Numbered from the stretch's first letter, positions 38,981 to 52,900 are shown. The stretch: DNA of 64,000 nucleotides from Chamaea fasciata (GCA_029207755.1 JARCOQ010000003.1:84277994-84341993), one strand, 5' to 3'. The notes: generated by a model from the sequence alone, not told the origin. A program made the numbers and translations.

Positions 38981-41581
38981 CATCCTCTTTTTAAAAGGAA
39001 GAGCATAGCAGGATTTAATGAATTCAGACAAATAAATTGTATCAGGACTTTTTAAAAAATGTCGTCCACACTTCAGAAATGAAGAACCACAATAACAGCA
39101 TTTGTGCAACTTCAACCTAAACAGTGTCTGTTATCACAATTGTTATTACTCTGAAATAACCTAAATTCACATTTATAAGGCACAAATCCAAACTCAATCT
39201 AAACACTATCTTTCTGCTTGTGCTTTAATAACGATCGTATATTAAAGCACAACCTTCAAAGTTGATAGTAATGCTTAATAGTAAAGGACTGTGGTTTACC
39301 CATGCTGAAATAATTCTTCAGGCTAATATGTTTCATACATTGAGTTAATGAAATAAAAACATGTTTGTCGCTTTCTACGTCATAAATTCCATGTGCTGAC
39401 AGTGTATGAGAAAATTTCATTCAATGTATGTAGAGAACATCTGTATGTTCAATGCTGTTCAAGCCCTTGATCATATTCAAATGACTAAAACCATTCAGAA
39501 CAGATACGGCTGTATTAGTACATTCCACTCTTGGTGAAATGCTTTACTGTTCCCTCATTTGAGGTATTACATATATGTAAATCCTCAATCTGCAGATGAA
39601 AAAACTTTCTTCTTGGGATACCAGAAAAGTAAAATAAGCAAAGACATCAAAACTAATAAAATACCTGATTTGGATGAGAAGGAAAACAGGGATCTCACAA
39701 TTTCCTGAATTACAAATGCACATTGATTTTGTTCTTCAAGAACTTGCATCCCATGCATTCTCACTATGGTAGCATATGCTAGAGATTTGAAATTACAGTA
39801 GTTTCCTCAAGTTCACAAAGGATCCAAAGCTGAACCCAAGAATGTTACTTGAGAATGGATGGTCTTGTCACAAGCCTTAATTATTTCTCCAGAACAAATA
39901 AATCAATCCTAGCACACAGCTAGTATCTTCGTGCTTAAACATACAGCTAAGTATATTAAAAGTTGGGGGTGAAGAGGTGGCAGGTCTGCTCATAGTCAAG
40001 GGGAGGATGGTAAGAATAGCAGGTTTTCGGTTTGCTGCTGAGTCACACTAGTACATATTGTCTTGTAGGTACAAGAAGAACAAGAGGTACCTACAAAACT
40101 GACTGTTGCACTGGATGGAGTGGGAGGTGAAAAGGTGGACACAAGAGAGTTGATGAGTGAGGTTTTATCCCTTAGAACTAAGCTTGCAGTGAAGATTTTT
40201 TTATTGTTTTAAAGCTAAAAGGGACTGACCCAAATAGAAATGCTTGTAGGAGACTCATCTAAGATAGGTAAGAGGCTGCACATGATCAGCTAGTTAGAGG
40301 TTAAAAGCAGGAGAGTGGATCAGAAAAATGCAGTAAGCAAGGTACCAAAATTCAAAAATATAAGGAGGGGTTTTTTTTAATGCACTGTATTAATCACTTA
40401 AATGCAGTTCTGTTATTTTTATGAAGTCATTAATTTTCTTCTGATTTTTAAAAATACTGTGTTCGTTCTACTTGGAGACTGACAATGCTTAGACTTGTCT
40501 CAGAATCTTTGAACGAAATACAATTTCATTTCCTTTACTATAGAAGAATATACAAACCTAAAAATGCCTACCTTCCTTAACAGTTAATTAAAAGAGGAAG
40601 GTATCAGTCAGAATAGGTAATTTTCTGAAATTCTCTTCTCCATTTTTTATATGAGGAATTAGATGGATATATCACCTATACGGATACAAGTGGAACTCCA
40701 GGAACAGGTGCCTAGAATCTTGGTGAAGCAATACCTACTTAGTAGAAGTTGAAGTAAGGAATCTGAACACTTTATTGGTCTTTGCTGCATATTTTTTATG
40801 CATGCATTCATCTTCTCTCTTTGTGTATCTTGCTGCTTTACTAGTCTTTTATTTCTTGTCTTCATACAAGATGAGAGTCCAAAATGATACAAAGTCATCC
40901 AGAGTCATACAAAGCATCAGGATGAGACCTATAGGATCATGCAAATCCTCTGCCCGTCCCAAACTGCCATTCTCTAGTATGTTTTATTAAGGAACTTAAA
41001 ATTAACCAAGTTTAAAAGAGCAATATTTGGATTTTTTTTCATTCTCTCACAGAGCTTTTAAACTCTTTTTTTTTAAAAAAAACCAAAACCTCTTCTTAAT
41101 CTTATTGCCTACAATTATAGCTTAAAACCAGACCTTTTATCCCTTCTCTCGCTTTTCTTCATTGTAAATATTCAGAGAGGACTTTTTCAGCTATTCAATA
41201 CTGTCTAGTATGTGATATTTTTGTACTGAAATTCCAATTGGAACATACCACAGGATTGCAATGTTACAAGTTACTACCAAGAAACATAAAGTCGGAAACC
41301 AAAAAAGTCACCATTACCCACACTTAGTCCATACCCTCAGAGAACATGTATTTGAGAATTTATGATTTCTACAGAAAAAACATTGTGGCAAGTTGTCTGA
41401 AGAATACCATTAAAAGAAAACAAGACAAAACCAGATTTGCTTGAAAACATAATCAATTAAATTAGGGATAAAATGGATAAAATGCATTTTTTTCAACTCT
41501 TTTCCCAGTCCTGTGCTCCTATTTGTGAAGGGAAAACACTAGAGTTAGTCCACATATGTCTTTTACAACTTCCACAGAAGC
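38981..41581. other. RIMS1 intron, no recognised element
   Basis: This is AT-rich intron with short homopolymers. No exon or repeat family was recognised. Confidence 0.6.
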
Positions 41582-42617
41582 TGTATCAGGTTTGCATGGC
41601 CAAGTTTTGGTAGCAGCAGTGGGGGGAGGAGGCTACAGGGGTGGCTTTAGTGAGAAGCTGCTAGAACCTTCCTACATACGTGGCAGAGCCAATTCTAGCT
41701 GGATCTAAGACAGGTGTGCTGCTGGCCAAAGCAGATCAGGGCCAATCAGAAATGGTGGTAATGCCTCTGTGATAACATACTTAAGAAAAAAAAAAATTAC
41801 ACAGTTGTAATTGCAGACAGAGAATAGCAGGGTGAGAACCTGTGAGAGGACAGCCCTGAAGACACCGAGCTCAGTGGAGAAGGAGGGGCAGGAGTTGCTC
41901 CAGGCACTGGAGCTGAGATTCCCCTGCATTCCGTGGTGCAGCCCATGGTGAGGCAGCTGTGCCCCTGCTGCCCATGGAGGGCCAGGGGATGCAGAGATCC
42001 ACCTGCAGCCCGTGGAGAAGACCCCCACCACAGCAGGTGGGTGCCATGGGAGGCCCGTCCTGGAGTCTTGCACACCTATGAAGAGAGGAGCCCACATTGG
42101 AGCAGGCTTCCTGCTAGGACTTGTGACCCCGTGGGGAAAGCACAAGCTGGCTGTGCCTGAAGGACTGCACCCTATGGAAGAGTGACACACATTGGAGCCA
42201 TCTGTATAGAACTGTCTCCCATGGGAGGGACCCCACAGTGGAGCCGGGGAAGGACTCCTCTCCCTGAGCAGCAGCAGGAACAACCTGTGGTGAACTGACC
42301 AAAACTCCTATTCCCAGTCCCTGCATCGCTGAGAGGAGGAGGTAGAGATGAAAACGAGGAGTGGGGAAAACATGTTTTTAAGTCTTATTTTACTTCTCAT
42401 TATCCTGTTCTGATTTTGTTAGTAATAAATTCAATTAATATCTCCAATTAGAGCCTGTTTTCTCCACGATGGTATTTGGTGAGTGGTTTCTTCTGGCACT
42501 TATCTCAACCCATAAACCCTTCAATATATTTTCCCTCCACTGTCCAGATGAGGAAGGGAGTGATAGGGAGGCTTTGGTGGGTGCCTGACTCACAGAGAAG
42601 GTCAACTCTCTACCAAA
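41582..42617 (+). mobile_element. Near-complete avian endogenous-retrovirus-like LTR
   Basis: The element starts near tgtatcaggtttgcatggcc and runs through 'ctacaggggtggctt', 'gtgataacatacttaaga' and a series of degenerate 'cccatgga ... ggagca' phrases. It has AATAAA at 42424-42429 and the tail 'gatggtatttggtgagtgg ... ctgtccagatgaggaagggagtgatag ... ggctttggtgggtgcctg ... aggtcaac'. This is the full order of a common avian LTR family as I recall it, about 1 kb long. No gag, pol or env sequence adjoins it, so it looks like a solitary LTR. The 192-codon minus-strand frame at 41705-42283 is an incidental antisense frame in GC-rich DNA. The start was chosen from remembered family wording, and no target-site duplication was confirmed. 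Confidence 0.8.
42424..42429 (+). promoter_or_regulatory. Polyadenylation signal within the LTR
   Basis: AATAAA sits in the AT-rich part of the LTR after 'tgatttttgttagt'-like sequence, at the family's usual position. Because it lies antisense to RIMS1 it should not affect RIMS1 transcription. Confidence 0.6.
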
Positions 42618-43970
42618 GTATAAAATAAAGACATTTCTATGATTGCTAAAGAATATCACAATCATTCCCCTATTTCAAATTTTCTTTCATTCTTATTACA
42701 CCACAATAAAGTCCGCAGTGGCTTCCCACTGCAGGTTGATACAGAGAAAGGTATGAGGGAACAAACCCATACCTTCCATCATGGAAACTCAGGACACCAT
42801 CTCTAACACGTTCCCTCAATTCGACTCTGGGGTTTGAAATGTATTCCCACGCACTTCTCTTTGACAGATTAATGCACTGAATATGGTAGCTCATTAAAAC
42901 ATTTTAAAATAAAGTGCAGTTTGGGGATTTCTAATATGAATGTGATTTCTAGAATTACCTCAACATGGAATTTCTCCATTGCAGTATTTCCCCAGACATC
43001 ATTGCAAGTACAGAAAAGCAAAGCACCAAAGCACACTTTCCATTTTAATTTGTAATTGCTCAGCACCATAAAGTTGTATAGGGAAGGCTGCTGATGAATA
43101 ACTGTTTGGTGCACATACTCAATAACTCCTCACTACAAGCAAATGAAATCAACAGTTTCTATTAATGGACAGAATATCAGCAGTAAATGATGAGCTGAAT
43201 GTCCCTGTTGCTGCACAATACTGAACAAAGAAATGGAAAATGCATGAAGATGTCTCAGCAATGACGGACAGAGCCACTCTGCAAGTTACTGCCTGCCATC
43301 TCTGTACTTCTTCCAAACCACAGTTAACAGTGCTAATCCTTCCTGACCAAAAGACCAAAAAGGTACGGTCTTAAACAGAAAGAACAGTCTGTGAGTAGCC
43401 ATCCATCATCTCTAGAGTCTTGGCGGGGAAAACTGCCTGCCTTCAACTTTTTCATACCAGAGAAAAGGACAGTGGGGAAAATACTCACAAAGTGAAGGAA
43501 AAGATGGACTATGTAAACCAGTAGATGAGCAAGGAAATTATGTTTCCAGCTGTTCTATGCTGGCCACAAAACTTGCTCCCAGCAGTCAATGATTTCAAGA
43601 ATCTCCAGAAGTTAAACCTCATCTAATAAGATCAGATCCATGGTTAGGCAACTAGAACACAAACACTCTTCTAGATTCATTTTGCTAAAACCAGATCTTT
43701 ATGTAAAAGAAATTGCCCATACAACAACTGGGAGAGTAAACGTCCCTGCAGCCACTTACCCACATTGACCAGACAGCAGATGCATTTTATACTACAGGTT
43801 ATTTGTACATATGGAGGTAAGAATAAAATAAAGTGATACATTCAGGGCTTTGGAAAATTAGCTGCCTGACAGAAAAGGTTCAGGATCAACGTTTGCTCTA
43901 ATTATTCCTCCTGTAAGCAGGAAAAAAAAATTACTGCCATACCTTCGGTCTAAAAATCTAGAAGCAGAGT
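42618..43970. other. RIMS1 intron, no recognised element
   Basis: This is mixed-composition intron with several short minus-strand frames (42435-43358) that show no known family. Confidence 0.55.
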
Positions 43971-44270
43971 CTCTCCCCCTCTCATGCCCTCCTTATTTAA
44001 TTCCCCTTTCCACTCACCCGCTCCCCCTCCTTCTTTGTTCTATTTCCACCTTCATTACCACCTCCTCCTCACCTCTCACATTCTCCCTTTTGTCTCCCTC
44101 ACTCTCCTTCTCACTTTCTCTCCCCCTTTTCTACTCCTCATCCCACACAACCTCCTCTGTTAGCTTCACTATGTGAGAAGTTAAGAGGAAAAGAAGAAAG
44201 AGAAAAGACAGAAGGATTTACGGAGGTGGAGAACTACAAATAAAGACGGAGAGACAAAAAAAGAAAGATG
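43971..44270. repeat. Pyrimidine tract followed by purine tract
   Basis: About 190 bases of C/T-rich sequence (43971-44160; many ctccc and ctcctc blocks) are followed after about 10 bases by about 100 bases of A/G-rich sequence (44172-44270). The two halves are loosely complementary in composition but not an exact inverted repeat. Confidence 0.85.
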
Positions 44271-46239
44271 TGCTAAGCCATCCTATTTGTGTCAGTGAAA
44301 GCAAGGATATGAACCCAGAGCCCCTGATCTGGCAGACAGATGCTAACTAGTAGGAAGCAATTCTGCCAGCAGGGACACTATTTAAGAATTCAATCAATAG
44401 CAAATCTCTGGTGAAAACAAATAAGCATGCAATATTCAAATGTAGATTAAAAACCATTAAAATCACACTGGGTTTTAGTGGCAGAGTTGGAATTACAACC
44501 CGTAGTACAAATGAAGTGACTCCCTACTCAGAAAAGCTTCAAATACAAAAAGGGCTGCACAGTCATCTTTCCCAAAAAATACCTGCAGCTGCTTATTTGT
44601 GTATAAACCATCATATGCACATCTACTTATTCATCTAAATTATCTGGAAAGCATACTTCTTAATATCGAGATTTTACTGGCAATATTCCTAATTACCAAT
44701 CCAGTCTTGTCTTACATATTTTCCACCCAGGATTCATGAAGTATGTGTCAGAGTTTGCAGCAGGGATCCTCCAGAGCTGCTAAGCCTGCCCAGCTTTCAA
44801 TGTTTCATGGCTTTAGAATCAATCAGGCAGTGTAGGGAGTTGTTGGGTGATTGTTGGTTTGGTTTTTTCTTGGTTTTTTTTTTTTTTTTTTTTTAACTAG
44901 ATCATATCAAGACTATAATTAGCACTGTGTAGGAGCAGAATTAAGGTAACAGCAAAAGGCAGAACGATTCTACCCTGCCTGGCATGGCTAGTGCCAGCAG
45001 TAAAGCAGCTATAGGCATCTGATCATTTTTTCTCGCCACACCTGTTTTCGTTTCCAGCGCAAGCCAGTGGAACCAGCTTCAGGAGGAGCGAGCAGAGGGT
45101 GCTGCCCCAGTCCCCCAGCTGCAGACCTAGTAGGGTGCAAAGGTGTCACAGTCACTTTCACTCTGAGTGTTCCTGGCTTCCAGGAGCAACCACAGACCTG
45201 CCGTGCCACGCATAAATGATGTGGGTTTGGTATTAGGGGAAACACCTACTTGGCTACTTTTCTCTGAGCTGCTGTAAGGGAGACCAAGGTGTTGGAAGCA
45301 GGCTACGCAGCACACACTCTTTCTCACCCTCTCCCACTGTGAAGCACAGTTAACAGCTGAACAGAAACACACTGAGCCTCCCGTTGGCAGCTAATCCCTC
45401 GGGGCAGCCGCACAAACATCACCCCATCACAAGGTGTAAGACACGTACAGCAAACCTCACTTGTTCCTCTGCCACACCAGGAGACAGGTGTTGTGGAAAC
45501 GAAGCTGTACCCAGACAAGCAGCAATCATGACAGAGACGCCTGCTCACCACAGTTTGCAGACTATTGTCCTTGTAGCTCTGGCAGAGTGGGAGGTTGTCC
45601 CTTCAGAACTCCTCTAGGCATCTCCGTTGAAATCTAAGGGAGAGAGCCAGCCATCTGCCCTCTCGCTTTCTATACATCTCATTATGAAAGTTGAATGAGG
45701 CTCACCTTGTTCATTTTATTTCAATAAATGTCTGCCTGATAATCTGTATCTATTTGAACAAAAAATAACTAAATAACAAAAACTAAGGCCTCACAAAGCA
45801 GTCAATATGATTTAAAGCAATGTGACTACTGTAAGAAAGGCAAGCTGGAGCACAGCCACATTTCACAGAATAAAAAAAAAAAACATGTAGGCTGTAAGGG
45901 CTCTGGGCTTCAAACGCCCTGCTCAGAACAGTATGGTTTTTGAAGATGCACTGCTGTCTGCAAGCAGCAAGAGTACCTCTGCAAAGCAAGGGGAGCCAGC
46001 CACTGAGCAAGACAACCAGGCAGGCAGATAGGCCCTGAGCCCAAACGTGGGGATCAAAACAGGTTTGGTGATGGTAGCCAAGCTCAGCCAAGAATCCAGC
46101 GATTGCCAGGTAAGTCTGTGGTAATGACAGGCATCCCATCAAACCGCATTGCTCCCCACCATCAGTTCCTGAGGGATAGCACTAGTAGCAAGTTATCAAT
46201 TGTATTTTGGATGTGGACCACCAACCTTGGAATGTAGCA
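44271..46239. other. RIMS1 intron, GC-richer patch unexplained
   Basis: A 21-T run lies at 44874-44894. From about 45010 to 45650 GC content rises and several overlapping short frames occur on both strands, none with a recognisable domain or repeat-family wording. Confidence 0.5.
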
Positions 46240-46900
46240 ATCCAATCAGCACTCACCAGTCCTCAAGTTGTTTACCAGCATACTACTGAAGACTTCTCCG
46301 GAGAACTTGCTAAAGTACATTTGAAACAACATTCAATGGACTTCTACTGTTTACAAGAGCCGGTCATTGGTAGAAGGCAATTACGTTAGTCAGGTGTGAT
46401 TTGTCATTAGTAAAGCCACGTTAGCTATTCTCAACACCTTCTTGTCTCTCTTGTGCTCAGATATGGGTTCTAGATTAATTTGTTCCATAATTTTCCCTGA
46501 TACTGTTGAGAGACCAACAACCCTATAGGTGTTGATCTTCTTCTACATAGGTACAATAACTATATTTTTCCAGTCATCAGGGATCACTCCTGACTGCCAG
46601 ATGATAAAAAGCAATCTTGTTACATTTACAGGCTTCCTCCGCAACCTTAGCTGCATCTGTACCAAGATTTGTAAGAACCACTGCAAAAAAATTCCTTGCA
46701 TGATTTCTAAAATATTTTCTATATCTAGCAAAAATTCAGATCAATTCCATACTTTGCACAGGTTTTATCTGACCTGGGGTCCAGAAACTGACATTTTCAC
46801 ATACCACTAGAGACTTTAAGATCCTATTGATAAAATTAGCATACAGATTAACATTTCATCAACCAACAGCATTTGAAAAGCCCACTGGACCAAGGAAAAG
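46240..46900 (-). mobile_element. Old CR1 LINE fragment with reverse-transcriptase remnant
   Basis: The plus strand carries the reverse complement of CR1 ORF2: 'aacattcaatggacttctactgttta', 'tagaaggcaattacgttagtcaggtgtgatttgtcattagtaaagccacgttag' and 'aacaccttcttgtctctcttgtgctc', all close to remembered CR1 wording. The minus-strand frame 46543-46731 keeps a stretch WQSGVIPDDWKNIVIVP, which fits the W..G..P..W reverse-transcriptase signature of CR1. The rest is broken by stops, so it is a dead copy. Borders are approximate. Confidence 0.82.
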
Positions 46901-49900
46901 GATTGTCCCTCTCACCTAAACAAGATCTCTTTCAGTTTGATGGATTACATTCGTTGTCAAACAAGTTTTCTCCAATGCCAAAGCCATCCCTGTGAAGTTG
47001 GATAAGCTGGCTTTAAGATATTTTCTGTTCACGCATAGCAGCAAGACATCTTCCAATGGCTAAGATGTGGGTAATCCACGTCTGCGTGTGCAGAATGCAC
47101 TTTATCCATATGTGCATCTTCTGGCTAACTCAGCCACTTGCACTTTTGTACATTCAGGAGAATGCTCCATGCCCAGTCTCTCCACTGATCAAGTTCCTAT
47201 GCACTATCACATAATGGAATTTCAGTAACATATTGTACTTTTGTCAGATAATCAGTTAATTCCATTCCATAATTTTTTCCATTTTACTGAAACCAGGATA
47301 TAGGCATTCTCTCCATTCTGTGGAGAATTGGCTGCACTTTTCTGCTTCTGTTCTGCCTTCTCTACAAAGGGAATTACATTAGACTGGCAGCAACAGTCTC
47401 ATGGCTTATTAGTATTTTCTTTACTGATCTTTGAAAGGTTGTACCCAGAGAGGAAGCATTTAGCAGCTAAGAAATAAGCCAAAGAAACACAATACTTGAA
47501 GACAGTTCTCTCTTTCCCGAACAAAAAAAAAATATGTTACTAGACTGACCAGAAGCATTATACACCCTATAAAATTAAGAAACCAAAATTTATCCAAAAG
47601 GTCAAGAGACTATTCATGAGATTGCTCCAGAAAGTCCATTTCCTGACGTGACCTCTAAAATTTATGTCATTTCCCTACATTCCATTTTTTCCCATATCAC
47701 CCTCCTGAATCAGAACTGTGGACTGAATCTTAGAAATTAATAACCAAGAAACATAATATTCCTATTTAATATATAAGAATGTTTAATATAACATACTTTG
47801 TGCCAAGTTTCCCACTTACTCTTCAGCAGATGCTCATGTTTTCACATTAATGAACCAAAATACATCTCAGGTAACATGATTATGATTATTAAAGAAGGCA
47901 TCCTTCTTTTTCCCTTACCCATTGTTGTCAAAATACTTAGTAATAGTTTAAATCATGCTACCTGATTTTTACAATTTCAAAGAACTGTACAATTTATACA
48001 TTATTTGATAATCACGTAACTTTTATTTAGCTTAAATTCAGATTCACAACAGCCCCTAACAACTAAGTGGAGTTTATTGTCTTCTGATCCCACTGCCTAG
48101 GACTTGCCTGGAAAGAGAAATGAAGAAGCAGAAATCCTGCAGGTGTCTTCTGGATAGAAATCCTGGAGAAATGTGGGGCTGGGGGCGGGCAGTTCACCTG
48201 CTCTTGTTTCACACCTTTTTGTCTCAATGTCAGGCACCATCACTGCACTGCGAGAGCTGGTTTTTGGGTCACTGCAACAGTTCTCCTGAACTAGGATTTT
48301 ATTAACTCATAATCAGTTGCTGAGACACACCTAAGGTGCATCTTCAGACTGACACTTCCTCTTCACTACAGCATGCAGGAATTTCAAAGAAAGCACTTTT
48401 CCCCCTGAATTGTTTTGGGAAGTCACAAAATGAGTACCCTTGAATGTCTGGCAGATGCAGATATTCAACTAAAAAAGAAATTCCAGGCTGGTATGTATCA
48501 ATCAAAAAGCCTAAAGATTTTGAGTTGTGACTGCTGAAAACATCTGCTTCTATTAAAAATTGAGTGGGGAGTGGAAGGGAAGAGAACACAGAGAAATTGG
48601 GCTGAACCATGAACAAAGAGACCAGTACTGCTGGAAAACCTTAAGGTCTGACTGTATCTTTCCTCACTTTCAGGAAGAGCTTCCAAATATCCTACTGCAG
48701 GCAGACCTTATAGTATGTCCATTTTCACCATTTTCCTCTAACATGTTGAAGAGAGAGGCTTTGTCCTGGATTTTATGTACCTAACCCTTGACACCAAGAC
48801 CATAGATCTGAAGGATAATTACATGCCTTCATTATACAGAAGAAGTTACCCTAAGGTAATGAGGGAAATACACATCAACTACAGAATACTAAATAACTTT
48901 CAATGTATTTGATCTGCCAAATGATCAATAAGGATTTTAAAGGTTTCAACCCCATGATGAAAAAGGCTGGAGAAGTAGGTGGGCAGTGCCTGCACCCTGT
49001 CTGTGGGACAGCAGTAGTAAAAAAAGAAGCCTAACACAAAAATGCCTTGATATTGTTAGTGATAAGACAAGCCTTAAATCCTGTTCTTCACTCGGCTGAG
49101 TAGCTGCTACCCAAATAAAAGGAGTAGATATCAGACATACTCCAAAGATACTGTGTCAGATTAGTTAGTGATACTATCACATCTTGTAAAAGCCAATACC
49201 AAAAAACACTGATTTGAAGTGGTGGTTCAACAAAACCATCCTTTGAACAATCTCTGTAAGCTAGCATGTGCATAGTCTTAGAAAAAAGTGGGAAGACTGA
49301 AGTCCCAGGGTGTTAACTTGGTACCTATTTTGATTAATACAGAAACCTTTAAACATTTTATTAGAAAATAAAGTCAGCAGGATGTTTTACAACTTAAAAT
49401 GTTCTGATTTGCAGTGGTCTCTAAAAAAAACTTCTCAGCACGCGCCTGTAAACTGGGCCCTCTGCTAAATGGCATCAATAAAATGGCAGCTCCCATGGAG
49501 AAAATTTAAACTAAAGAAACAATCCCTTTTTAAGCTTAAAAACATAATCCAAAAAATTCACACTTTAATTTTACATATGCGTCCAGAAAGACCAGAACTT
49601 CAGAGGCACTTTAATGGCATTCGCTAATCCAGAACTCTATGATCCTTCGACCTATATTTAGATCATTCTCTGGGACTGGTCATAAACACAAAAACCAAAG
49701 AAAAGGGAAACCGTTTGCAGATTCATGTGAGAGAAGTTCACATTAACACTGACTTTGTGATTTTTTTATAGAAACTGTTAAGTATGATCTGGGTTCTGTC
49801 AGAAAGAGGAAAAAGTGTATTAAAAAACAGGCAGCTGAGATTTCACCAAAATGAGCATCCAGCCTCCAGAGCTCAGCTCTGATAACAATGGATAAGTCTC

Positions 49901-52900
49901 CACAGCAGTATCAGCAAGATGGATCATTTAGGCAATAAGTACAGTCGTTATTTACACAGACCATTAACTAGCTATATATATACACACAGAGAGAGAAAAC
50001 ACACAGAAACTTTCTTTTGGCTAAGGTTTTATTTTACAATGAACTTGGGGAAGAGATGGGGTTTCATATGAATGTGCAGAAGAAGTCCTTAAAAAACATT
50101 TTCAAATGAATGTCAGAACATCTTCCATTACAGCCTATTTTTGATAACTAAAGATTTTTACTTCCTCCAAAATCTGTTTAAAAAAAAATTGCTTAATAGA
50201 AGCTACTTCTAAATGACAACACACAGTTCCATCTTTATGCACGCCATGCATTTCAGAGGTCACTGTGAAGGGGGAGTCGGGAGCTGCACTGGCTTTAGGC
50301 TAGCAGTAAAATACCGCTTGCAGTCAGCCCAGAGAAATCCTGGCATGGGCCACCTTAGGGCTGCCTGCACCTTGATGACAGGAGAGCCCCCAGGGCTGCA
50401 GTGCAGTAGGACATGCCCTCCTCATGCCTCTGAGGGACCATGCACCCCGAGGAGCTGCCCCAGTTTGGGAAAAGTCGGCCCGGCCTCGGGCAGAGCAACA
50501 ACACCCGCTGCTGACAGCTAATCAAACAGCTTTATATTAATACATAATTGATTCTTCTTTAAAAAAGAAACTTTCAAAACATCAAATCATCTTTCTCGGT
50601 CATTAATTCAACCCTGTGAATATTTTATATCTCCAGACACTTCTCCTTGTGCATACTTATTTTAAGAGCACTTCATCACAGCACTGATGCTACTTGTATA
50701 CATTCATTGCTTCTTAATTTCATTGTGTACGCAAACACAAATAGAAATGCCTACAGTTTGATGCCATCACACTACCCAAACCGTCCTGGAAAGATGTGAA
50801 GCCATTTTTCCTAGCAGTAAAACCAAAAAAATTCCTCTGATTCCATACACAGAATAGCTAGGCCTACTTACGTAAGACTATTTCTGGCAAACAGAACCTT
50901 TTATTATTTATAAAAGAGTAGCAACTCCTCTTTCCTCTGAAAAGAAACAAAATTTTCCCTTGTGTGAATATCTTATTTTGACATAACTACTTTCATATTT
51001 TTTTAATTCACAGCATACATCTCCTGTTTTCAAACACCAAATATCTACATTATTAATTTGATCCAGAATAATTTATGTAGGATGATGGATAAAAAACCGC
51101 CTGGAAGACAAGAGCTTCTTTGGGGTTTTATTTCCCAAGTGGTACAGAATTGATAATTATATAAAAATTAAACAGTCAATACCATAGACATAACCAAACT
51201 ACCAACTTCACCTCCTGCATCACCTTCCTGGCCTGTAAACCAAATTCCCAAGGAGCAAAGCATCATCCACCCACTTCCACTCTTCATACATTTCCAGCTT
51301 CAGATTTTCTACAGATTAATGGGTTAGAGATGGGGCTTGTGTTACTATCTCGATCAACTACCTGTAATAAATATGATGCACTGTTTTCTTGGTAATCAAG
51401 GAACTACATCATAAAAAGAACACCCTGCTGAATTCACCTGCTAGCTTTTCCTCCAACTCATCAATTCAATTGTTTGCAACTGCTGTCCCACCTTCAATCA
51501 TCTAACTTAAGGCTCAATAAGCAAGAAGAGGAGTAGATATAATAAACATGTCCCCCAGTGGCTGCTTTTTAAAAGACTTCTTAGAAGTCTAATTTTAAAA
51601 GCAGGATGGGAAGAGAGGAAAAAAATGACAGAGGAGCAGTGGTGAGGAGTGGGGAAATAATTTGTATTCTTTTCCTGTAAAATGAGTTCTATGAGACTTG
51701 CTTCCAAAAATAGAAGCAATGCTAGTGGAAATAAATACTACACCACTTATGTTCTGCTTTTGTTGAGCATCTTCTAACTGAAGACATTGAAATATTTTCA
51801 GTAATAATACCAGCTTAAAATTAAGTGTTCCACCAATTTCTGACTTTTCTCGGCTCTGCATAGAAAAATTTAGTGCCTTAGTATTGATCACACAGTGCAT
51901 AATCATCAACTGAAAATGAGAAAATACATGATAATGAGGGAAACTGGTGATGGAAAATACAAGTGGACACCAACAGTGGTTCTACATCATACCAGGCTTG
52001 GTAAGAGGCTAAATTCTCCTCAAGGATTTAAGTGTTTTCCCATTAACAAAGATCTGCCTCAGCTTACTAAGAAAACCCCATGGAACCTAGAAAAATATTC
52101 ATGGCCGCAGTACACACGTTACAAAGTTTGGCAATTTGTCACATCTAAAACCAAGACAAATAGCAGGAATAATCTCGTTTGAAATTAACATCATTACACA
52201 GTTCTTCACATCGAGCCGCATATGCATGATCAATTATTAAAAATATTTTTAAAGAAAAAGTGCACTGAACTTATATGTGGTTCCTCTGGGAAAAACAACA
52301 TTACTCTTATCCAAGTAATTTTATGTATTAAAGAGTTAAACTCCAGCCCTTTGCTATTGAGACTGTTACAAAACCAGAAAACTTAATTGAGAGGCTTACA
52401 AACTTGATTGATTTATTTTTTTATATAAAAGGCCAGTTTTGTTATCTCACTAGTTTCTCTCCAGGGAAAATCAGAATGTTCCAGCACCCTAGTGGAAGAG
52501 AACACTGCAGCACAAAAAAATGACTAAAAAGGAACCTATGAATGACTATTATTTTCTCAGGTAATATGCACACCTAGATCATACATTCAAAGATGACTAA
52601 TCTTTGACGATTGAGATAAAGAGGGAAACTTTGCCATTATTTTTTAATTTTTTTTGCAAAACCTAGAAGCCTTCCATAACACCTTCTAAAATGTTGGGAG
52701 TGGCAATTTTTTTCAGAAAATGTCTACAATGAGGGACTGCAATCACATAACTGGCACATAACTGAGAAGTTTTCAACATGATTCCCTCACAGACAGAGAT
52801 GGCAGGTGCTTTTTTCCAGCTCTTTCCCACACTGTACCCAACTATTGCCATCTTCTTTCTCCATTAATTATCCCTTTGATTTCTGATTGTGCCATTTCTT

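Noticed and set aside
38631..39115. Repeat-containing frames (REEKR on plus, LLFSS on minus)
   Set aside because: They are translations of the GAAGA array with random flanks.
41705..42283. 192-codon minus-strand open frame, the longest in the window
   Set aside because: It lies antisense within the LTR at 41582-42617, is rich in P, S and W as expected from GC-rich repeat DNA, and resembles no protein family.
48175..48189. Sp1 site or G-quadruplex at ggggctgggggcggg
   Set aside because: It has only three G tracts of three or more, so it fails the quadruplex rule, and a lone Sp1-like match is too common to annotate.
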